Assembly: GCA_021323915.1 (NCBI GenBank)
Contig: JAJPKB010000677.1
Coordinates: 1-38,858, forward strand
Length of the DNA: 38,858 nucleotides
Direction of reading: 5' to 3'
From: Chloroflexota bacterium
GTDB taxonomy: Bacteria > Chloroflexota > UBA6077 > FW602-bin22 > CADDYW01
This document shows, piece by piece, positions 35,540 to 38,858 of the stretch; position 1 is the stretch's first letter; every line of letters starts with the position of its first letter. Position numbers and translations under genes: made by a program. Under the pieces are notes generated by a model, which saw only the letters and a program-made list of their open reading frames with translations, was not told the origin of the DNA and did no database searches.

Positions 35540-35919
35540 GTTCCCTTACCTCCTCTGGCGAGTCGCGCGACGAGGTGCGCGCGCCGCTCCGGCCCCGGCT
35601 CCGCTCGCTCGATCGCGCCGAAGATAGCCTCGCTCGGCGTGGCGCCAGGCGCCTCGTCGTATTCCTCGGCCAGGGCTGCCCGCAGGAACTCCCGCGCCCG
35701 ATCGATCCGCCACGAGACATCGGCGACGCTGGCACCTTCGAAGTCGGCGACCTCCCGCAGCGAGTAGCCGTCGCAGGCGTGGAGGAGAAACGGCTCGCGC
35801 CACGCCTCGGGCAGCCGCCCGAGGATGCGAGCGAGGGCACGTTGAAACTCGGCGCTCTCGGCGACCTCGGCCGGGATCGGTGCCCCGGGATCGGGCAGGA
35901 CATCGCCGATGTCACACAC
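35536..35919 (-). CDS. Stand-alone sigma-70 region-4-like protein
   Basis: ALARILGRLPEAWREPFLLHACDGYSLREVADFEGASVADVSWRIDRAREFLRAAL; 4-bp overlap with baeRF start. Start codon uncertain (GTG 35919). Confidence 0.78.
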   Translation of the reverse strand: MCDIGDVLPDPGAPIPAEVAESAEFQRALARILGRLPEAWREPFLLHACDGYSLREVADFEGASVADVSWRIDRAREFLRAALAEEYDEAPGATPSEAIFGAIERAEPGPERRAHLVARLARGGKGT

Positions 35920-35934
35920 TTCCTTGCGACATAT

Positions 35935-36026
35935 GGATCGGAGCTCGCGGACACCCGCGCTCCGATATAATTCTAGGGGACACTCCCATCAGAAGCCGGT
36001 CGAAAGTGAGTAAGAAGTAGGTACGA
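35935..36026 (-). promoter_or_regulatory. Conserved promoter/leader element, copy B (sigma4-baeRF-HPF operon)
   Basis: Hairpin 35939-35964, TAGAAT (35975-35970), upstream box CTACTTCTTACTC (36020-36008); aligns with copy A. Confidence 0.75.
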
Positions 36027-36060
36027 GACGTCGGCATTCTCTGTCCCAGCGCCGCTCAAG

Positions 36061-36089
36061 TTGCGCCCTCCCCGATAATCCCGTATACT
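36061..36089 (+). promoter_or_regulatory. Sigma70-type promoter for atpB
   Basis: TTGCGC-N17-TATACT, ~40 bp upstream of ATG 36130. Confidence 0.6.
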
Positions 36090-36129
36090 CATCTCGCCCG
36101 GACACACTTTGTCGAGGACTCAAGGGGAT

Positions 36130-37020
36130 ATGACGGAAATGCTTTCCGCGCCGGAGAAGGCAAAAAGCTCCGGTAATGTGATGGTTATTCTGGCGATCAT
36201 CGGCTTAGTGCTGCTCGTCGCCGGGATTTTCTTCCCGGTGACGCTCGCGAGCGTCGAGATCAAGGCCAGCACGCTTACCACAATAGCCGGCATTCCAATC
36301 TCGAACTCGCTGATCACCGGCTGGATCTCAATGATCATTTTGATCGTCCTTTTTGGTCTCGCTACCCACTCGATGCAGCTCGTGCCGGGACGTCTGCAGA
36401 GCTTGGCTGAGGCGGTAGTCGGAACGCTGCTCGACACGGCCGAGAATATGGTTGGCCGAGAAAAAGCGCGCGAGTTCTTCGCGCTATTCGCGACGATCTT
36501 CTTGTACGTGCTCGTGAATAACTGGATCGAGCTCGTTCCTGGCTTCACTAACGCGACGATTTACGTGACGCAAATCGAAGGGACGACGAAGGTAGCCGTG
36601 CCACTCTTTCGTTCGCCGAGTGCTGATCTGAACTTCACGCTTGCTCTCGCACTCAGCGCGGTATTCATGGTCCAGTTTTGGAGCATCAAGCACACTGGCC
36701 TTCGTGGTTGGGGCGGCAAATTCATCAATCTGAGCGGTGGGCCACTTGGCTTCTACGTGGGACTGCTCGAATTGGTGAGCGAGGTTGCCAAGATCATCTC
36801 CTTTAGCTTCCGGTTATTTGGAAACCTATTCGCGGGCGACGTGCTCCTCTCAGTGATCCCGTCTCTGGTTCCCTGGGTCGTCGTCCTGCCCTTCATGGGC
36901 CTCGAGGTGTTCGTCGGAGTAGTTCAGGCGTTCGTCTTCGCGATGCTGACGCTCGCCTTCATTGCCATGGCCACCATTTCGCACGACCACGGCGGCCACC
37001 AAACCGAGCACGCGCACTGA
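36130..37020 (+). CDS. atpB: F0F1 ATP synthase subunit a
   Basis: LVNNWIELVPGFTNATIYVTQ...GFYVGLLELVSEVAKIISFSFRLFGNLFAGDVLLSVI (essential Arg region conserved). Confidence 0.95.
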   Translation: MTEMLSAPEKAKSSGNVMVILAIIGLVLLVAGIFFPVTLASVEIKASTLTTIAGIPISNSLITGWISMIILIVLFGLATHSMQLVPGRLQSLAEAVVGTLLDTAENMVGREKAREFFALFATIFLYVLVNNWIELVPGFTNATIYVTQIEGTTKVAVPLFRSPSADLNFTLALALSAVFMVQFWSIKHTGLRGWGGKFINLSGGPLGFYVGLLELVSEVAKIISFSFRLFGNLFAGDVLLSVIPSLVPWVVVLPFMGLEVFVGVVQAFVFAMLTLAFIAMATISHDHGGHQTEHAH

Positions 37021-37060
37021 TAAAACAAGGGCGGGCACGATGCCCGCCCTTGTTTTATCA
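37018..37060. terminator. Long perfect hairpin terminator including the atpB stop codon
   Basis: TGATAAAACAAGGGCGGGCA-CGA-TGCCCGCCCTTGTTTTATCA, 20-bp perfect arms. Confidence 0.85.
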
Positions 37061-37062
37061 GC

Positions 37063-37356
37063 TCACCCCCGCTTCTTGGGAGCTTCGGTGCGCATGAAGC
37101 CTTTGAGGGGATCAAGCAGACAGTAGGCCGTTCCCGGCGGCACCGTCGTTTGCAGATAGATTGGTCGGCCGGTCGCGAGATCGATTGCGGTCTCCCCACG
37201 ATTGGTCGTTTGACCCGGTAAGAAAACAGCGGTCGCCGGCAACGTATTTAGCTCGGTCTCTGGCGCCATGGTGAGGAACCAGGTCAGCTTGGCCGGATCC
37301 ACGCCCGCTTGGCGCAGTCGGTCGAGGTTGGTGAGTGTCGGACTCTGTGTACTCAT
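37063..37356 (-). CDS. Hypothetical protein (97 aa)
   Basis: MSTQSPTLTNLDRLRQAGVDPAKLTWFLTMAPETELNTLPATAVFLPGQTTNRGETAIDLATGRPIYLQTTVPPGTAYCLLDPLKGFMRTEAPKKRG; fills space after terminator. Confidence 0.6.
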   Translation of the reverse strand: MSTQSPTLTNLDRLRQAGVDPAKLTWFLTMAPETELNTLPATAVFLPGQTTNRGETAIDLATGRPIYLQTTVPPGTAYCLLDPLKGFMRTEAPKKRG

Positions 37357-37371
37357 CCCCTTTGGTCACTC

Positions 37372-37638
37372 CTACTTCGTCTGTTGGGTACGCACCCGCG
37401 GCGTTCGTTGTCGCTCGGTTACCGGCGTCCCTGGCTCCCAGGGGATCTCGGCCCGCGGCCGTCCCGGCTCCAGTGGAATCTCTGAATCGACGGTAATGCC
37501 ATTCGACGGCGGCTCGGGCAAGATCGGATTCTGCCCCTCGGGAATATCGGCCTCGGGAATCATCGGCGTTTTGGGCTTCCAGATGATCGGCTCCTCGCCC
37601 GTCGGCGGGGTGCGTGGACGGTTTCGCAGACGTCCCAT
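37372..37638 (-). CDS. Proline-rich hypothetical protein (88 aa)
   Basis: MGRLRNRPRTPPTGEEPIIWKPKTPMIPEADIPEGQNPILPEPPSNGITVDSEIPLEPGRPRAEIPWEPGTP. Confidence 0.55.
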   Translation of the reverse strand: MGRLRNRPRTPPTGEEPIIWKPKTPMIPEADIPEGQNPILPEPPSNGITVDSEIPLEPGRPRAEIPWEPGTPVTERQRTPRVRTQQTK

Positions 37639-37745
37639 CGTCAGATCCTTTCCCGCTCTCAATGATACGACAGAAGCGTGCCTTTTTGTCTAGGTCTAGT
37701 ATCGCCTCATCTCTTAGGGTGCATCCGCCAAGTCGGTGCCACCTG

Positions 37746-38858
37746 TCAGGTCAGCAGCGACAGCGGATGCTCCAGCAGCTTCTTCACCTCGCCCAGAAAC
37801 TCGGCGGCGGTGATGCCATAGTAGACGCGGTGGTCAGCCGAGAGCGACACATGCATTCGGGGTGAAATGACCACTTGATCGTCTTTGACAACCGGCTTCT
37901 TCTCGATCTGACCGACAGCCAGGATGCCACTCTCCGGGGGATTGATGATCGCCAGGAACTCCTCGACCGGGTAGTGGCCGAGATTCGAGATGGTGAACGT
38001 ACCGCCATCATAATCGCCGGGCAGCGCCTTGCCTTCCCGGGTGCGTTGCACCAGGGCTTTTGCCTGTTTTGCCAGGGTATACAGATCAGTCCGGTCTACC
38101 TGATGCAGCACCGGAACGAGCAAGCCACCGCCTTCGACGGAGACGACCAGCCCGATGTTCACATCCTCGTGGTACTCCACGTGATCGCCTTGCCAGGAAG
38201 CGTTGACCAAGGGAAATCGGCGCAGCGCCAGCCCAACCGCTTTGACGATCAGATCGGTAAAGCCAACCCGCACGTCGATCCAGGTCGTGTTGAGCTGCTG
38301 GCGCAAACGACTCGCCTCGGATACATCGACTTCGGTCGTGACGTAAAAGTGGGGGATCGTCGTCTTGCTCTGGACCATCCGCCAAGCGATCGTCTGCTGC
38401 ATGCGTGTCGCCGGCTGCTCGATCGGGCCAGCCATCGGCTCGGCGGCGGCCGGTGGCGGCGCACCACGCCGCGCCCGGGCAACCGACTCAACGTCCTCAC
38501 GGGTAATTCGCCCGCCGGGACCAGTCCCAGTCACCGTGCTCAAATCGATGTTCAGCTCTTCAGCAAGGCGACGGGCGATCGGCGAGGCCTTCACTTCCGA
38601 GGCTGGTGGCAGACCCGGCACTGGGCGCTCGATAGGCGGTGCGGCTGGTCGGGTGGCGACAGCAGCCTCCGTGGACGGAGCACCGACTGCTTCGGTTGGA
38701 GCTTCGTTTGAACTGCCAACGATAGCAATCGGTGTTCCGATCGGGACCGTTTGTCCTTCGGGGAGCAGGATCCGTAGAAGCTTCCCGGTCCCGTAAGATT
38801 CCAGGGTCATCGTTGCTTTGTCGGTTTCGATCTCGGCAAGGGGCTCGCCCTTGTGGAC
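37746..38858 (-). CDS. 2-oxo acid dehydrogenase E2 component (dihydrolipoamide acyltransferase), 5' truncated at window edge
   Basis: Lipoyl domain ...PLAEIETDKATMTLESYGTGKLLRILLPEGQTVPIGTPIA; E3-binding ASPIARRLAEELNIDLSTVTGTGPGGRITREDV; catalytic HVSLSADHRVYYG. Frame stays open to base 38858. Confidence 0.95.
   Translation of the reverse strand, partial: VHKGEPLAEIETDKATMTLESYGTGKLLRILLPEGQTVPIGTPIAIVGSSNEAPTEAVGAPSTEAAVATRPAAPPIERPVPGLPPASEVKASPIARRLAEELNIDLSTVTGTGPGGRITREDVESVARARRGAPPPAAAEPMAGPIEQPATRMQQTIAWRMVQSKTTIPHFYVTTEVDVSEASRLRQQLNTTWIDVRVGFTDLIVKAVGLALRRFPLVNASWQGDHVEYHEDVNIGLVVSVEGGGLLVPVLHQVDRTDLYTLAKQAKALVQRTREGKALPGDYDGGTFTISNLGHYPVEEFLAIINPPESGILAVGQIEKKPVVKDDQVVISPRMHVSLSADHRVYYGITAAEFLGEVKKLLEHPLSLLT

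Noticed and set aside
1-38858. tRNA, rRNA, transposase/integrase, CRISPR array or classical prophage genes
   Set aside because: Looked for T-loop-like GGTTCGAATCC, DDE/serine recombinase motifs and regular repeat-spacer patterns; none found by eye.

Overview
This 38.9 kb GC-rich window looks like a chromosomal segment from a Chloroflexota (Thermomicrobia-like) bacterium; the lineage is inferred from protein style and Thr-Pro linkers, not searched. Most of it is housekeeping or accessory genes: polyprenyl synthase (partial), HemW, FabI, GlnA, MFS, Hsp20, RecA-RecX, GNAT-DUF815 ATPase, PurM, a MarR-ABC-ABC efflux cassette, TSUP-DUF1634, a UgpC/MalK-type ATPase, an isolated atpB, and an E2 acyltransferase (partial). 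Two regions stand out. (1) 16027-23397 encodes a 2456-aa secreted RHS/YD giant. Its domain order (TTR-like, FN-plug-like, NHL with Cys-pair/CGDGG repeats, YD shell, RHS core) resembles the animal teneurin ectodomain, and it is preceded by a cupredoxin-like domain that appears to have lost all copper ligands. (2) 32037-35990 (minus strand) holds a compact stress locus: a stand-alone sigma region-4-like protein, a bacterial eRF1-like (baeRF) protein, a 90-aa unknown, and an HPF/S30AE domain fused to a sigma region-2-like domain. Next to it is a 1-Cys peroxiredoxin / single-Cys glutaredoxin pair. Both transcription units begin with a conserved ~100-bp promoter/leader (33155-33251 and 35935-36026) that includes a hairpin with compensatory differences. 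I propose a split sigma factor wired to ribosome hibernation/rescue and redox defence. No database search was run; family calls rest on motif recognition.
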